From Gammaproteobacteria bacterium (lineage in GTDB: Bacteria; Pseudomonadota; Gammaproteobacteria; Steroidobacterales; Rariloculaceae): a stretch of 34,530 nt of DNA. Within the stretch, counting starts at the first letter, position 1. Every line of letters begins with the position of its first letter. Shown one piece after another: positions 15,199-24,205 of the stretch. The DNA lies in contig JAJEFE010000130.1 of the NCBI GenBank assembly GCA_022820625.1, positions 1 to 34,530 on the forward strand. Reading direction: 5' to 3'. The notes beneath the pieces were generated by a model, which saw only the letters and a list, made by a program, of their open reading frames with translations, did not search any database and had not been told where the DNA came from. The position numbers and the translations under genes are program-made.

Positions 15199-16205
15199 GC
15201 GAGCAGCAGGAACTGCTGGTACAGGCTGCCGAGAACATCTTTGAGGCGATCGGTGAGGCGGACTTGGCGGAGGCCTGGTCAGCCATTGAGGATGCCGGGT
15301 TCGGTATCCTGCTGGTGGACGAGGCGTCCGGAGGATTCGGCGGCGACTGGGCCGACTTCCATGCGGTGATGCGGGAAGCCGGCAAGCGTGCCTTGCCGTT
15401 TCCGCTGGGCGAAATGGTGTTGGCGACCTGGTGTGCCGGCCGGGCAGGGCTCGGGGTGCCATCGGGGATGGCGTCTGTCGCCGTCGAGGTCGACGGAGAG
15501 ATGAGCGGCGGGAAATTCAGCGGAGTGCTGCGAGGTGTCCCCTGGGGCCGGCATCTGGACTCCGTGGTGGCGGTAGCATCGGGACAGGCATGGGTCCTGC
15601 CGGCCCAGGGTGCGCGGATCGATGCGCGCACCAATCCGGCGGGCGAACCGCGGGACGACCTGCACTTTGCCAAGACTGCGGCGCACTCGGCGGCGACTGA
15701 TGTGGACCTGCGGTCGTGCGCGGCACTGATGCGTGTCGCGCAGATCGCAGGAGCGGCCGACGGAGCACTTGAAATGTCCGTCGAACACGTCAATTCCCGC
15801 AAGCAGTTCGGGCGGGTTCTGGCGAAGTTTCAGGCGGTTCAACAAAACCTGGCCGTTCTCGCGACCGAAGCTGCGGCGGTCAACTGCGCTGGCCAGGCCG
15901 CGGCCCTGGCACGGGACCGGGACCCCGGCGGAGACGGTGCGGCATTGGAGATCGCGGCCGCCAAACTGCGCGCAAACATCGCAGTGGGTACGGTGACGTC
16001 CATCGCCCACCAGGTCCACGGCGCCATCGGTTTTACCGAAGAGTATCCGCTGCATCGGCTGACACGGCGAATGATGGGTTGGCGCTCCGAATTCGGTAAT
16101 GACCGTTATTGGGCGGAGAAACTTGGCGTCCGGGTGGCCCGCCTGGGCGGCACCGGGCTGTGGCACGAAATCACGCGGCGTTCCGACCTGGGACAGCCTG
16201 CTTAG
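15195..16205 (+). CDS. Acyl-CoA dehydrogenase, subunit B of a heteromeric pair
   Basis: The 336-residue protein is an acyl-CoA dehydrogenase with a shortened, poorly conserved middle domain and no clear flavin-contact GxSEPxAGSD block. Its C-terminal helical domain is well kept: NSRKQFGRVLAKFQAVQ, AAKLRANIAVGTVTSIAHQVHGAIGFTEEYPLHRLTRR. These are the segments that reach over to the flavin of the neighbouring subunit, so it complements the upstream gene. The ATG at 15195 overlaps the upstream stop by 4 bases. Its end faces the dihydroorotase-like gene across a 58-bp gap with no clear terminator. Confidence 0.86.
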   Translation: MSEQQELLVQAAENIFEAIGEADLAEAWSAIEDAGFGILLVDEASGGFGGDWADFHAVMREAGKRALPFPLGEMVLATWCAGRAGLGVPSGMASVAVEVDGEMSGGKFSGVLRGVPWGRHLDSVVAVASGQAWVLPAQGARIDARTNPAGEPRDDLHFAKTAAHSAATDVDLRSCAALMRVAQIAGAADGALEMSVEHVNSRKQFGRVLAKFQAVQQNLAVLATEAAAVNCAGQAAALARDRDPGGDGAALEIAAAKLRANIAVGTVTSIAHQVHGAIGFTEEYPLHRLTRRMMGWRSEFGNDRYWAEKLGVRVARLGGTGLWHEITRRSDLGQPA

Positions 16206-16263
16206 CGCCTACAGATCCCGGTACGTTACTGCCGGCAATGTCGGTGTGCCGTCGCCGTCGCCG

Positions 16264-17577
16264 TCAGCCGCCGACACGCCGAACCTCCCGCCGCGTGTGT
16301 GTACCCGATTCGCGGTCGAAGGCAACCTCGCCGCGCAGGAACGTGGTGATCACCCGGTACCGCAATCGATCTCCGCAAAACGGCGTCACCCTGCCCATGG
16401 AATGAAACTCCATCGGTTCGACCTTCCACACACCCCGGGTAAAGCCGCCGGATACGGCGAGATTCTGTTCCTGACGGCCCTCGTCCTCTTCAAAGATGAC
16501 CAGGTCGGCGTCGTAGCCGGATTCGATGAGACCCTTTTTCAGTCCCAGGTAGCGGGCCGGCAACTCGGAAAAGTGTCGGCAGGCGGTGTCGAGACCGTGC
16601 AGCGTCAGCAGATGCGGATAAACGAAGTCGATCGCCGCGTACCCGGCCTTGGGCGTCAGTTCGCCGGGGATCGGATTCGAACTGAACTTGTCCTGCATGC
16701 GGTGGGGCGCGTGCCAGGATGTGACGATGTCGATCTTGCCCTCGGCAAGATAGCACTGCAGCCGTTCGACCTCCTCGGCCGAGCGCAGCGGCGGCACATG
16801 CCGGGACGCCACGCCGATTCGTTCCGCGGCAGTGACGCTGTCGATGGAAATGGAATGATGCGGCACCTGGATGGACACGTTCGGCAGGCGGTCTGCTTCC
16901 GCCAGAATCCGGTCGACGCTTTCCGGCTGCGTGACCTGGATTCTCACACGGAATTCCGGCGGCAGCCTGCGCAGCAGGGCGCCGAGCGCATACCGCTCGC
17001 CGAGTTCGTGCAGGGGCGTGTCCTGGAATGCGGCCTCATCCACCACGATCGAGCCATGTACGCCTGCCTCCGCGTAGCGCTGGAACTCCGCAGTGCTGTC
17101 GTCGAGGTCCCGGGCATATCGCCACTGGCGAAGATTCCAGGAATACAGGCCGACGCAGTAGGCCCCGGCATCGCGATACTCGGTAGTATCCGCGGGATCC
17201 AGCGGTGGAGCCGCTGCCACACCGTAGTCGGTGTAGGCACGCTCGGCGACGAACCGGGCGCGTTCGCGTATCCGCTGTGGCGTGTTGAGCCTTGGCACGA
17301 TATTCGCCTGGTCGCAGACGACTGTGACGCCCCCGGCCAACGCGCCTCGGGTGGCGCATTCCACCGTTTCCTTGGGCGCGGCAACCCAGTCGCGCAGACC
17401 GCAGAGCAGGTCGACACCGGCGGGCAGGACGAGTTGGCGTGGACCGAGTTCGATCGTCCGATCCGACTCACCTGCCTGGTCTTCGGTGACAGAGCGGATG
17501 ATGCCGCCTTCGATTCGAATGGCGGCAGGCTGGATCTTGCCTGCGGTGTACGCGGGCCCCTTGATAGTCAGGCTCAT
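16264..17577 (-). CDS. Dihydroorotase-like amidohydrolase lacking metal ligands (copy A)
   Basis: The 437-residue protein aligns without gaps over at least its first 300 residues with the gene at 32399-33706. It has the dihydroorotase/hydantoinase layout: a small beta domain, then LPAGVDLLCGLRDW, ALAGGVTVVCDQANIVP, VPHHS (239-242), HVPPLR and WHAPHR (288-293). The metal-binding HxH expected at 58 and 60 is Leu-Cys-Gly, and the catalytic Asp of the family's DHAPH is Trp288. It therefore cannot be a normal zinc dihydroorotase. ATG 17577 was chosen because it matches the paralogue's start and has GAAGG just upstream; a GTG at 17616 would add 13 residues. It is divergent from the ABC importer operon. 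A TTGACA at 17729-17734 on this strand may be its -35. Confidence 0.8.
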   Translation of the reverse strand: MSLTIKGPAYTAGKIQPAAIRIEGGIIRSVTEDQAGESDRTIELGPRQLVLPAGVDLLCGLRDWVAAPKETVECATRGALAGGVTVVCDQANIVPRLNTPQRIRERARFVAERAYTDYGVAAAPPLDPADTTEYRDAGAYCVGLYSWNLRQWRYARDLDDSTAEFQRYAEAGVHGSIVVDEAAFQDTPLHELGERYALGALLRRLPPEFRVRIQVTQPESVDRILAEADRLPNVSIQVPHHSISIDSVTAAERIGVASRHVPPLRSAEEVERLQCYLAEGKIDIVTSWHAPHRMQDKFSSNPIPGELTPKAGYAAIDFVYPHLLTLHGLDTACRHFSELPARYLGLKKGLIESGYDADLVIFEEDEGRQEQNLAVSGGFTRGVWKVEPMEFHSMGRVTPFCGDRLRYRVITTFLRGEVAFDRESGTHTRREVRRVGG

Positions 17578-17837
17578 CTGGCCTTCAACCCTGTATAGGC
17601 ATGACGGTACTTGCACATTTCAGCTTGTCGTTGTCCAGGGTAACGTTTCACCTGCGGCGTGATTGCCAGCAATGCGGTTACCGGCGAAGCAAGCAATGAT
17701 GCACTATTTCTCCAATATGCGTTCGTATTGTCAAGTTGCGGTTAGCCGGTGCGGCGAATCCGGTGCATGGCCGGGCGTCCGCACTTGGGCGATTAAACCG
17801 GGACTGCAGACGTGAAAATTCCCGTTCGCGCTGAAGG

Positions 17838-17843
17838 TATAAT
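17838..17843 (+). promoter_or_regulatory. -10 box upstream of the ABC importer operon
   Basis: TATAAT lies 59 bases before the first permease ATG, in the 325-bp gap between the divergent dihydroorotase-like gene and the importer. No good -35 is seen at 16-18 bases; GTGAAA at 17812-17817 is 20 bases away. It may start the 15-gene run. The rest of the gap shows nothing else I can name. Confidence 0.35.
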
Positions 17844-17902
17844 CGCGAGGTTGCGGAATCCGATAGCTGTTTCCGGCTCGGATTGACGCGGCGGACAACG
17901 TC

Positions 17903-18913
17903 ATGCGTGCAGGAAAATCAAGGTCCCTCGGCAACTTCATTCTCTACCGCACCTCGATTAGCGTCGTCACGATTTTCGCCGCTTCGGTCATCTCCTTCAT
18001 CATCATCCAGTTGCCGCCAGGCGATTTTGTCTCGTCCTACGTGGCTCAGCTCTCCCAGACGGGCGCCATCGGCTCCACCGAAAGCATCGAGCAATTGCGC
18101 AGGGACTACGGTCTCGACCAGCCAATGGTAGTGCGCTACCTGCGATGGGCGGCGGGCGCGATTCGTGGCGATTTCGGCATGTCGCTGCAATGGAATCGCG
18201 AGGTGAGCGGGCTCATCGGCGAGTACATGGGGCTCACGCTCATGCTCGCCGTCCTGGGACTGCTGCTTGCCTGGGGTCTGGCATTACCGATCGGGCTGTA
18301 CAACGCCATGTACCGGGGTTCGATGGGCGACTATGCATTTTCCGCGTTCGGCATGATCGGTATCGCCGTTCCAAATTTCCTGCTGGCCCTGTTCGCGCTG
18401 TTCATCGGTTTCCGCTACTTCAACGCGGATCTGGGCGCCATTCATTCTCCGCGCTACGTGGATGCACCCTGGTCCGTCGGGAGATTTTTCGATGCCCTTT
18501 GGCACATGCTTGTCCCGGCGTTGATTCTCGCGCTCGCGATCATGTCGCGCCTGGTACGGGTGCTGCGTGCCAACCTGCTTGACGAGATGTCCAGGCCCTA
18601 TGTCGTCACGGCCAGGGCCAAGGGCATGCGTGAGCTGACGCTCGTACTCAAGTATCCCCTGCGGCTCGCGCTGAATCCCTTTGTAAGCACCATTGGCCTG
18701 ACGCTGCCGACACTGATTTCGGGCAGCATCATCGTGTCCATGGTACTGAACATCCCGACGCTGGGGCCGCTGCTGCTGCAGGCTCTGCAGGGGCAGGACA
18801 TGTTCCTCGCCAGCGCAATCCTGCTCATCCTTTCCACGCTGGCCGTGGTCGGGACGCTGTTATCCGATTTGCTGCTGAGCTGGATCGACCCGCGTATCCG
18901 GCTGGAGAGCTAG
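17903..18913 (+). CDS. ABC importer permease, peptide/opine type (DppB-like)
   Basis: The 336-residue membrane protein has about six helices and the features of the first permease of peptide/nickel-type importers: a helix near the N-terminus, a periplasmic loop with EQLRRDYGLDQPMVVRYLRW, and the cytoplasmic coupling loop RPYVVTARAKGMRE that docks on the ATPases. The C-terminus (LLSDLLLSWIDPRIRLES) is also typical, and length is normal. It is the first gene of the plus-strand run, 5 bases before the second permease. The start has only a poor ribosome site. Confidence 0.9.
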   Translation: MRAGKSRSLGNFILYRTSISVVTIFAASVISFIIIQLPPGDFVSSYVAQLSQTGAIGSTESIEQLRRDYGLDQPMVVRYLRWAAGAIRGDFGMSLQWNREVSGLIGEYMGLTLMLAVLGLLLAWGLALPIGLYNAMYRGSMGDYAFSAFGMIGIAVPNFLLALFALFIGFRYFNADLGAIHSPRYVDAPWSVGRFFDALWHMLVPALILALAIMSRLVRVLRANLLDEMSRPYVVTARAKGMRELTLVLKYPLRLALNPFVSTIGLTLPTLISGSIIVSMVLNIPTLGPLLLQALQGQDMFLASAILLILSTLAVVGTLLSDLLLSWIDPRIRLES

Positions 18914-18918
18914 GAGTC

Positions 18919-20043
18919 ATGGTGGTACCGCAGACTGACAATGGCAATGAAATGCCGCCTGCAACGCTGCCGGTGCTGTCGCCGGGTGCGCTGTTCCGCA
19001 GGCGTTTCCTGCGGCACCGGCTGGCAGTCGTCTCGGCCATCGTCGTTGCCCTGTTCTATCTCGTGGTCGCCTTCGCCGATTTCCTCGCGTATTCCGACCC
19101 AACCGCCTCCAATTCCCAGCGCGCACTGGTGCCGCCGCAACCGATCCACTTTTTCGACGATGGCCGTTTCGCCCCTCACGTGCATGGGCTTGAGCGCACC
19201 CGCAACCCGGAAACCTACGGTCTGGAGTATGTCGCGGACGAGGCGCAAACAATCCCGGTGGTGTTCTTTGCCCGGGGTTACGAGTACAGGTTGCTTGGCC
19301 TGATACCTGCCGACAGGCATCTGCTTGGTACGGAGGGCGCCCCGGCGGAGACCAGCCTGTTTCTGCTCGGTGCGGACGAGCAGGGCCGCGATCTGTTTTC
19401 CCGCATCGCGCTGGCGATCCGTACATCGCTGCTCATCGGCCTGGCTGCGGTTGCCGTGAGTATCGCCGCAGGCATTTTTTTCGGCACGATTTCGGGGTTT
19501 TACGGCGGCATGGTGGATCTGTTCATACAGCGCGCGATCGAGATTCTGCGCTCGATCCCGACGATCCCGTTGTGGATGGGGCTGGCGGCCGCGATACCGC
19601 CCACCTGGGGCATCACCCTGGTCTACTTCACGGTGACCCTGATCATTGCACTGGTGGGCTGGACCCAGTTGGCGCGGGAACTTCGCGGCCGCATCATGTC
19701 CCTGCGCGGGGAGGATTTTGTGGTCGCGGCGGAGTTGAGCGGCGCCGGACCGGGGCGGATCATGTTTGTGCACCTGCTGCCGCAGACCACGAGCCACATC
19801 ATCGCAACGACGACGCTGGCGATTCCCGCGATGATCGCGAGCGAGACGGCCCTGGGCTTCCTTGGGCTCGGCTTGCGGCCCCCGGCCATTTCACTGGGCG
19901 TGCTGTTGAGCACCGCGCAGAGCCTGCAGAACGTGGCGCTGTATTCGTGGATGCTGATTCCGGCCATCCCGACCGCCATCGTCATCATCGCATTCAACTT
20001 CCTCGGGGACGGCCTTCGGGATGCGGCGGATCCGGGTGGCTAG
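18919..20043 (+). CDS. ABC importer permease, peptide/opine type (DppC-like)
   Basis: The 374-residue protein is the second permease. It has a short cytoplasmic N-terminus (ALFRRRFLRHRLAVVSAIVV), then an unusually long extracytoplasmic insert of about 120 residues between helices 1 and 2, and a core with LGADEQGRDLFSRIALAIRTSLLIG and the coupling loop RGEDFVVAAELSGAG. The loop insert makes it longer than the usual 290-310. GGAG is only 2 bases before ATG 18919; GTG 18922 would have better spacing. It overlaps the next gene by 23 bases. Confidence 0.9.
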   Translation: MVVPQTDNGNEMPPATLPVLSPGALFRRRFLRHRLAVVSAIVVALFYLVVAFADFLAYSDPTASNSQRALVPPQPIHFFDDGRFAPHVHGLERTRNPETYGLEYVADEAQTIPVVFFARGYEYRLLGLIPADRHLLGTEGAPAETSLFLLGADEQGRDLFSRIALAIRTSLLIGLAAVAVSIAAGIFFGTISGFYGGMVDLFIQRAIEILRSIPTIPLWMGLAAAIPPTWGITLVYFTVTLIIALVGWTQLARELRGRIMSLRGEDFVVAAELSGAGPGRIMFVHLLPQTTSHIIATTTLAIPAMIASETALGFLGLGLRPPAISLGVLLSTAQSLQNVALYSWMLIPAIPTAIVIIAFNFLGDGLRDAADPGG

Positions 20044-21061
20044 GGCGGCGGAAAAGCACGGCGTGAATGCGGACCCGATTGTTCAGGTCCGTGATCTGAC
20101 CGTGGATTTCGACACGGTCGAAGGACGCATCCGCGCAGTGGACGGCATCAGTTTCGACGTGCTGCCCCGGCGGACGCTTGGTGTGGTCGGTGAAAGCGGT
20201 TGCGGCAAGAGCGTGACGGCGCAGGCCATCATGCGAATCGAGGACGAGCGAACCTGCCGATTGGGCGGCAGTATCGTGCTGCGGAGGGGCGAGGACACGC
20301 TCGACCTGCTGGGTCTCGACAGAGACAGCACGCAGATGCGCGAACTTCGCGGCGGCGACATCGGTTTCATTTTTCAGGAACCGATGACCTCTTTCAGTCC
20401 GGTCCATACGATCGGCAATCAGATCATCGAGGCCGTGCGCCTGCACTTCAACCTCGGCAAGCCGGAGGCGGCACAACGCGCGATCGAGCAGTTGCGCGAT
20501 GTAGGGATGCCGAATCCCGAGCACATCATGAACCAGTACGCGTGGGAGTTGTCCGGCGGGCTGCGCCAGCGCGCCATGATCGCGATGGCGCTGGTATGCG
20601 GTCCGCGCCTGCTCATCGCCGACGAACCGACCACGGCGCTGGATGTCACGACTCAGGCGCAGGTACTCACGCTGCTCGCGGAGTTGCAGGACCGGCATGA
20701 CATGGCGCTGATGCTGATCACTCATGACCTCGGAGTTGTGGCCGCCGCGGCAGACGATGTGGCCATCATGTATCTGGGGTGCATCGTGGAACGCGGTCCC
20801 GCAGCATCGATTTTCCGCGATTCGATGCACCCCTATACTCAGCTTCTGCTGGAATCCTTGCCGAGCCTGACGCGACGCCGGCGCGGCGCACTCAAGGCGA
20901 TTGGCGGAACCGTGCCCCGGGCGGCGAACCGTCCCGGCGGCTGCCCCTTCCATACCCGGTGTCCAAGCGCGATATCCGGTGTCTGCGACCGGGTCCTGCC
21001 TGGCCCGACGCAGGTCGCCGAGCATCACGTCGTCAACTGCCACCTCCACGACCCGCAATGA
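20021..21061 (+). CDS. ABC importer ATPase (DppD-like)
   Basis: The 346-residue ATPase has Walker A GESGCGKSVTAQ, Q-loop FQEPMTSFSP, signature LSGGLRQRAMIAMAL, Walker B LLIADEPTTALD and the switch His in ITHDLGVV. The C-terminal oligopeptide-transporter extension (GGCPFHTRCP) carries Cys residues typical of this subfamily. It pairs with the following ATPase to energise the two permeases. The N-terminus up to about residue 18 is uncertain: ATG 20021 lies in the preceding gene, and a GTG at 20066 is an alternative. Its stop overlaps the next start (ATGA). Confidence 0.92.
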   Translation: MRRIRVARAAEKHGVNADPIVQVRDLTVDFDTVEGRIRAVDGISFDVLPRRTLGVVGESGCGKSVTAQAIMRIEDERTCRLGGSIVLRRGEDTLDLLGLDRDSTQMRELRGGDIGFIFQEPMTSFSPVHTIGNQIIEAVRLHFNLGKPEAAQRAIEQLRDVGMPNPEHIMNQYAWELSGGLRQRAMIAMALVCGPRLLIADEPTTALDVTTQAQVLTLLAELQDRHDMALMLITHDLGVVAAAADDVAIMYLGCIVERGPAASIFRDSMHPYTQLLLESLPSLTRRRRGALKAIGGTVPRAANRPGGCPFHTRCPSAISGVCDRVLPGPTQVAEHHVVNCHLHDPQ

Positions 21062-22137
21062 CCGAGAGAGCGGAACGATTACAGGAGATGGGGAAGGCGC
21101 TTCCGGATACGGTCATCCTGCGCGTTCAGCGGCTCCGCAAGTTCTTCAATCCGAAAGGGGCTGACGTGGTGCGCGCGGTCGACGATATCAGCTTCGACTT
21201 GCACCGCTGTGAAACACTGTCGCTTGTGGGCGAAAGCGGTTGTGGCAAGACCACGGCGGCTCGTGCCATTATCCGTGCCCATGTACCGACGTCGGGCGAG
21301 GTCTGGTTCAGAACGGCTTCCGGGAAAATTGTGAACCTGGCCGGACTCACCGCAAGGCAATTGCGCCCGCTCCGGGCTGAGATGCAGATGATCTTCCAGG
21401 ATCCGTACTCATCGTTGAATCCCCGCATGACGGTTCGCGACATTGTTGCCGAACCGCTGCGGTTGCTCGGCGTCAGGGGTCGTCGCGAACTCGATGAGGA
21501 AGTAGGCAATCTGCTTGAGGCGGTCGGCCTGCGGGGCTCGCACATGGGCCGTTATCCCCATGCATTCAGCGGCGGACAGCGCCAGCGTATCGGCATCGCG
21601 CGCGCGCTGGCGCCGAAACCGCGAGTGATCATCGCCGACGAATCCGTCTCGGCGCTGGACGTGTCGGTACAGGCACAGATCCTCAACCTGCTGGTCGAGC
21701 TGCAGGAGCAGCAAGAACTGAGCTTCATCTTTGTCGCTCACGACCTGAGCGTCGTGAGACACATCAGTCACCGCGTCGCGGTCATGTATGTCGGGGAAAT
21801 TGTCGAGCTGGCGCCCTGCGACGAGCTGTTCGAACGGCCGCTGCATCCCTATACGGCGGCGTTGCTGGCAGCGGTTCCGCAACCCGACCCGGAGCACTTC
21901 AGGGCTTTCGCACCGCCTCCCGGGGAGCCTCCCAGCTCGCGCAACCCGCCGAGCGGCTGTTACTTTCACCCGAGGTGCCCGCATGCCGTTGCCGCGTGCA
22001 GGACCGCGCGGCCGGAGTGGCGGCAACTGGATTCCGGGCGTTTTGTTCGCTGCCACCTGGCTGAGGAACTTTCGCTGGCAGGTGTCGGTGAGGCCGGCAA
22101 GCCGGATCGGGTGCAGGAGCAAGGTCACGATGGCTGA
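21058..22137 (+). CDS. ABC importer ATPase (DppF-like)
   Basis: The 359-residue second ATPase has Walker A GESGCGKTTAARA, FQDPYSSLNPRMTV, signature FSGGQRQRIGIARAL, Walker B VIIADESVSALD and switch VAHDLSVVRHIS, with the Cys-containing C-terminal extension (SGCYFHPRCP). The ATG at 21058 overlaps the upstream stop by 4 bases, which is why I reject longer reading frames that run into the previous gene. It overlaps the binding-protein gene by 8 bases. Confidence 0.93.
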   Translation: MTERAERLQEMGKALPDTVILRVQRLRKFFNPKGADVVRAVDDISFDLHRCETLSLVGESGCGKTTAARAIIRAHVPTSGEVWFRTASGKIVNLAGLTARQLRPLRAEMQMIFQDPYSSLNPRMTVRDIVAEPLRLLGVRGRRELDEEVGNLLEAVGLRGSHMGRYPHAFSGGQRQRIGIARALAPKPRVIIADESVSALDVSVQAQILNLLVELQEQQELSFIFVAHDLSVVRHISHRVAVMYVGEIVELAPCDELFERPLHPYTAALLAAVPQPDPEHFRAFAPPPGEPPSSRNPPSGCYFHPRCPHAVAACRTARPEWRQLDSGRFVRCHLAEELSLAGVGEAGKPDRVQEQGHDG

Positions 22138-24205
22138 TCGCTACAGCAGGCGCGAACTCCTGCAGGGCGGTTGCGCGGCGCTTTCGGCGACCGCGATGTG
22201 GTCCTGTTCGCGTTCAGGCTTCGAAGCCACACCCCGGGCGGTTGTCCTGGACGAGGCGGATTTCGGGCCCTACGCGCCGGAATCCGGCCGAATCGTTACC
22301 GATCCTGCGGCTGTGCCCCGGACCTTTGGCGAATCGCCGGCGCTTTCGGAACTCGTGGCCGCGGGCCGGCTGGACCCGGTGGAAGAGCGAATCGGCCGCG
22401 ATCCGATCGTGATCGAACCGCTCCACGAGATCGGCCGCTACGGCGGGTCGCTGCGCCGGGCGTTCGTCGGTCCGGGCGATCAATGGGGCCTCGTCCGGAT
22501 GGCCTCGGGGCCCGACAGTTTCCTTCACTGGGACAAGGACTGGCGTGCAGTACGTCCCAACATCGCCCGGAATTTCCGCTTCAGCGACGGCTACCGGGTG
22601 CTGACCCTGTCGCTGCGCCGCGGCATGCGCTGGTCGGACGGCGCGCCGTTCACGGCGGACGACGTGCTCTTCTGGTACCGGGATCTGTACCTGGACCGGC
22701 GTATCGTCTCCGCGCCCAGCGCGTCGATGCTGATTGACAACCGGGACGTGCTGATCGAGAAGCTGGACGACTTCACGGTCCGGTTCGTCGCCCCGGCGCC
22801 GTATGAAGTCCTGGCCGAGTTGCTTGCCAGCTCGACGGACCTGGGCGGCCTCTCGTTCTATGGCCGGTTCGGCATGGGCGGCTATGCGCCGAAGCATTAC
22901 CTGTCGCAGTTTCATCCGAAATACCGATCCGAGAGCGAGGTCAGCGCCGTCGCCCGGGAACAGGGCTTCGCGAACTGGTCGATCTACCTGCGCAACCGCA
23001 ACGACTGGTCGCTGAATCCGGAATTGCCCGTACTGTCCCCGTGGCGCGTGGCCGAACCCATCAACTCGCAGAATTGCCGGCTCGAGCGTAATCCATACAG
23101 TGTGTGGGTCGATTCTGCCGGCAATCAGTTGCCCTATATCGACAGCATCAAGAACATTCTCTGCGCCAACGCCGACGCGGTGAGCTTCAAGGCGGTGGCC
23201 GGGCAGCTCGACTTTCAGAACAGGCACCTGCAGATCGAGCAACTGCCGTTCCTGCTGAGCAACCGCCGGCGCTCCGACTACAACATCTATCTCGACCCCA
23301 ACGAGGGAACGGATCTCGGCATACGCGTCAACCTGAGCTATCGCGGAGACCCGGAGATTGGGGAGTGGCTCGGGAATCCGGATTTCCGGAGGGCCCTGTC
23401 TCTGGGGACCGATCGGCGGGAAATCAACGAGACCCTGATGCTCGGGCTCGGCCGCCCGTCCGCGTCGGTGCCTGCGGTGACCAACCGCTACTACCCAGGC
23501 GACGAATGGGTTACGAGATGGGCGAGTCACGATGTCCCGCAGGCCAACCGGCTCCTTGATGAACTGGGCCTGAGGGAGCGTGACGAGTCCGGATACAGGC
23601 TTCGCAGGGACGGCACGGGACGACTGCAACTCAATTGCGTGACCGCGGTATCGCACTTCGATTACACGGGCGTTGCGGAGATGATTCGCGAACAGTGGCG
23701 CATGATCGGGATCGATCTGGACGTGGAAATCGTCGACCAGGTTCTTTACAACCAGCGCAGCATGTCCGGCGAAGTACAGCTCGGCGTCATGCTGACCGGT
23801 AGCGAGGACCCCTATGTCAATCCCGATTTGCTGTTCCCGTATACGACGGTCGGCTTTGGTGCGATCATGGGCGTGGATTTCGCGCAGTGGTTCCGGTCCG
23901 GCGGCGCAGCCGGGGTGCGGCCTCCGGACGAGATCGTGGAGATGATGAATCTCTGGCAGGAAGGGCGCCGGTCGGCCAGCGAGGCACGCGTGGCGATAGG
24001 AAAGGAGTTGCTCAGGCGCCATGTAGACCTCGTAATCAGCATCGGCCTCGTCTCCAATGCCTATTCGATGCACGGAATCCACCTGGCCAGGAAGAATCTG
24101 GGCAATGTCCCGAGACGGGTCGTCAATACCCAGATAGTATTGACGCCGTCGACGGGGTTGCCCATGACGTTCCATTTCAGGGAAGGGGATGACAATGACG
24201 CTTGA
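22130..24205 (+). CDS. ABC importer substrate-binding protein (SBP family 5), Tat lipoprotein-like
   Basis: The 691-residue protein is longer than usual for this family (about 500-550). Its start, YSRRELLQGGCAALSATAMWSC, has a twin-arginine-like SRRELL motif followed by a hydrophobic stretch and a Cys at about residue 26, suggesting Tat export and lipid anchoring. The family fingerprint FSDGYRVLTLSLRRGMRWSDG and FTADDVLFWYRD is clear, and the C-terminal lobe has GEVQLGVMLTGSEDPYVNP. It would deliver the imported ligand to the two permeases; peptides, opines and oligosaccharides are all known ligands of this family, so the ligand is open. ATG 22130 has AAGG 5 bases upstream and overlaps the ATPase gene. 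Confidence 0.9.
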   Translation: MADRYSRRELLQGGCAALSATAMWSCSRSGFEATPRAVVLDEADFGPYAPESGRIVTDPAAVPRTFGESPALSELVAAGRLDPVEERIGRDPIVIEPLHEIGRYGGSLRRAFVGPGDQWGLVRMASGPDSFLHWDKDWRAVRPNIARNFRFSDGYRVLTLSLRRGMRWSDGAPFTADDVLFWYRDLYLDRRIVSAPSASMLIDNRDVLIEKLDDFTVRFVAPAPYEVLAELLASSTDLGGLSFYGRFGMGGYAPKHYLSQFHPKYRSESEVSAVAREQGFANWSIYLRNRNDWSLNPELPVLSPWRVAEPINSQNCRLERNPYSVWVDSAGNQLPYIDSIKNILCANADAVSFKAVAGQLDFQNRHLQIEQLPFLLSNRRRSDYNIYLDPNEGTDLGIRVNLSYRGDPEIGEWLGNPDFRRALSLGTDRREINETLMLGLGRPSASVPAVTNRYYPGDEWVTRWASHDVPQANRLLDELGLRERDESGYRLRRDGTGRLQLNCVTAVSHFDYTGVAEMIREQWRMIGIDLDVEIVDQVLYNQRSMSGEVQLGVMLTGSEDPYVNPDLLFPYTTVGFGAIMGVDFAQWFRSGGAAGVRPPDEIVEMMNLWQEGRRSASEARVAIGKELLRRHVDLVISIGLVSNAYSMHGIHLARKNLGNVPRRVVNTQIVLTPSTGLPMTFHFREGDDNDA

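Noticed and set aside
16244..16266. GTCGCC triplet-like short tandem repeat
   Set aside because: It is only about three units long, without flanking structure; this is ordinary in GC-rich DNA.
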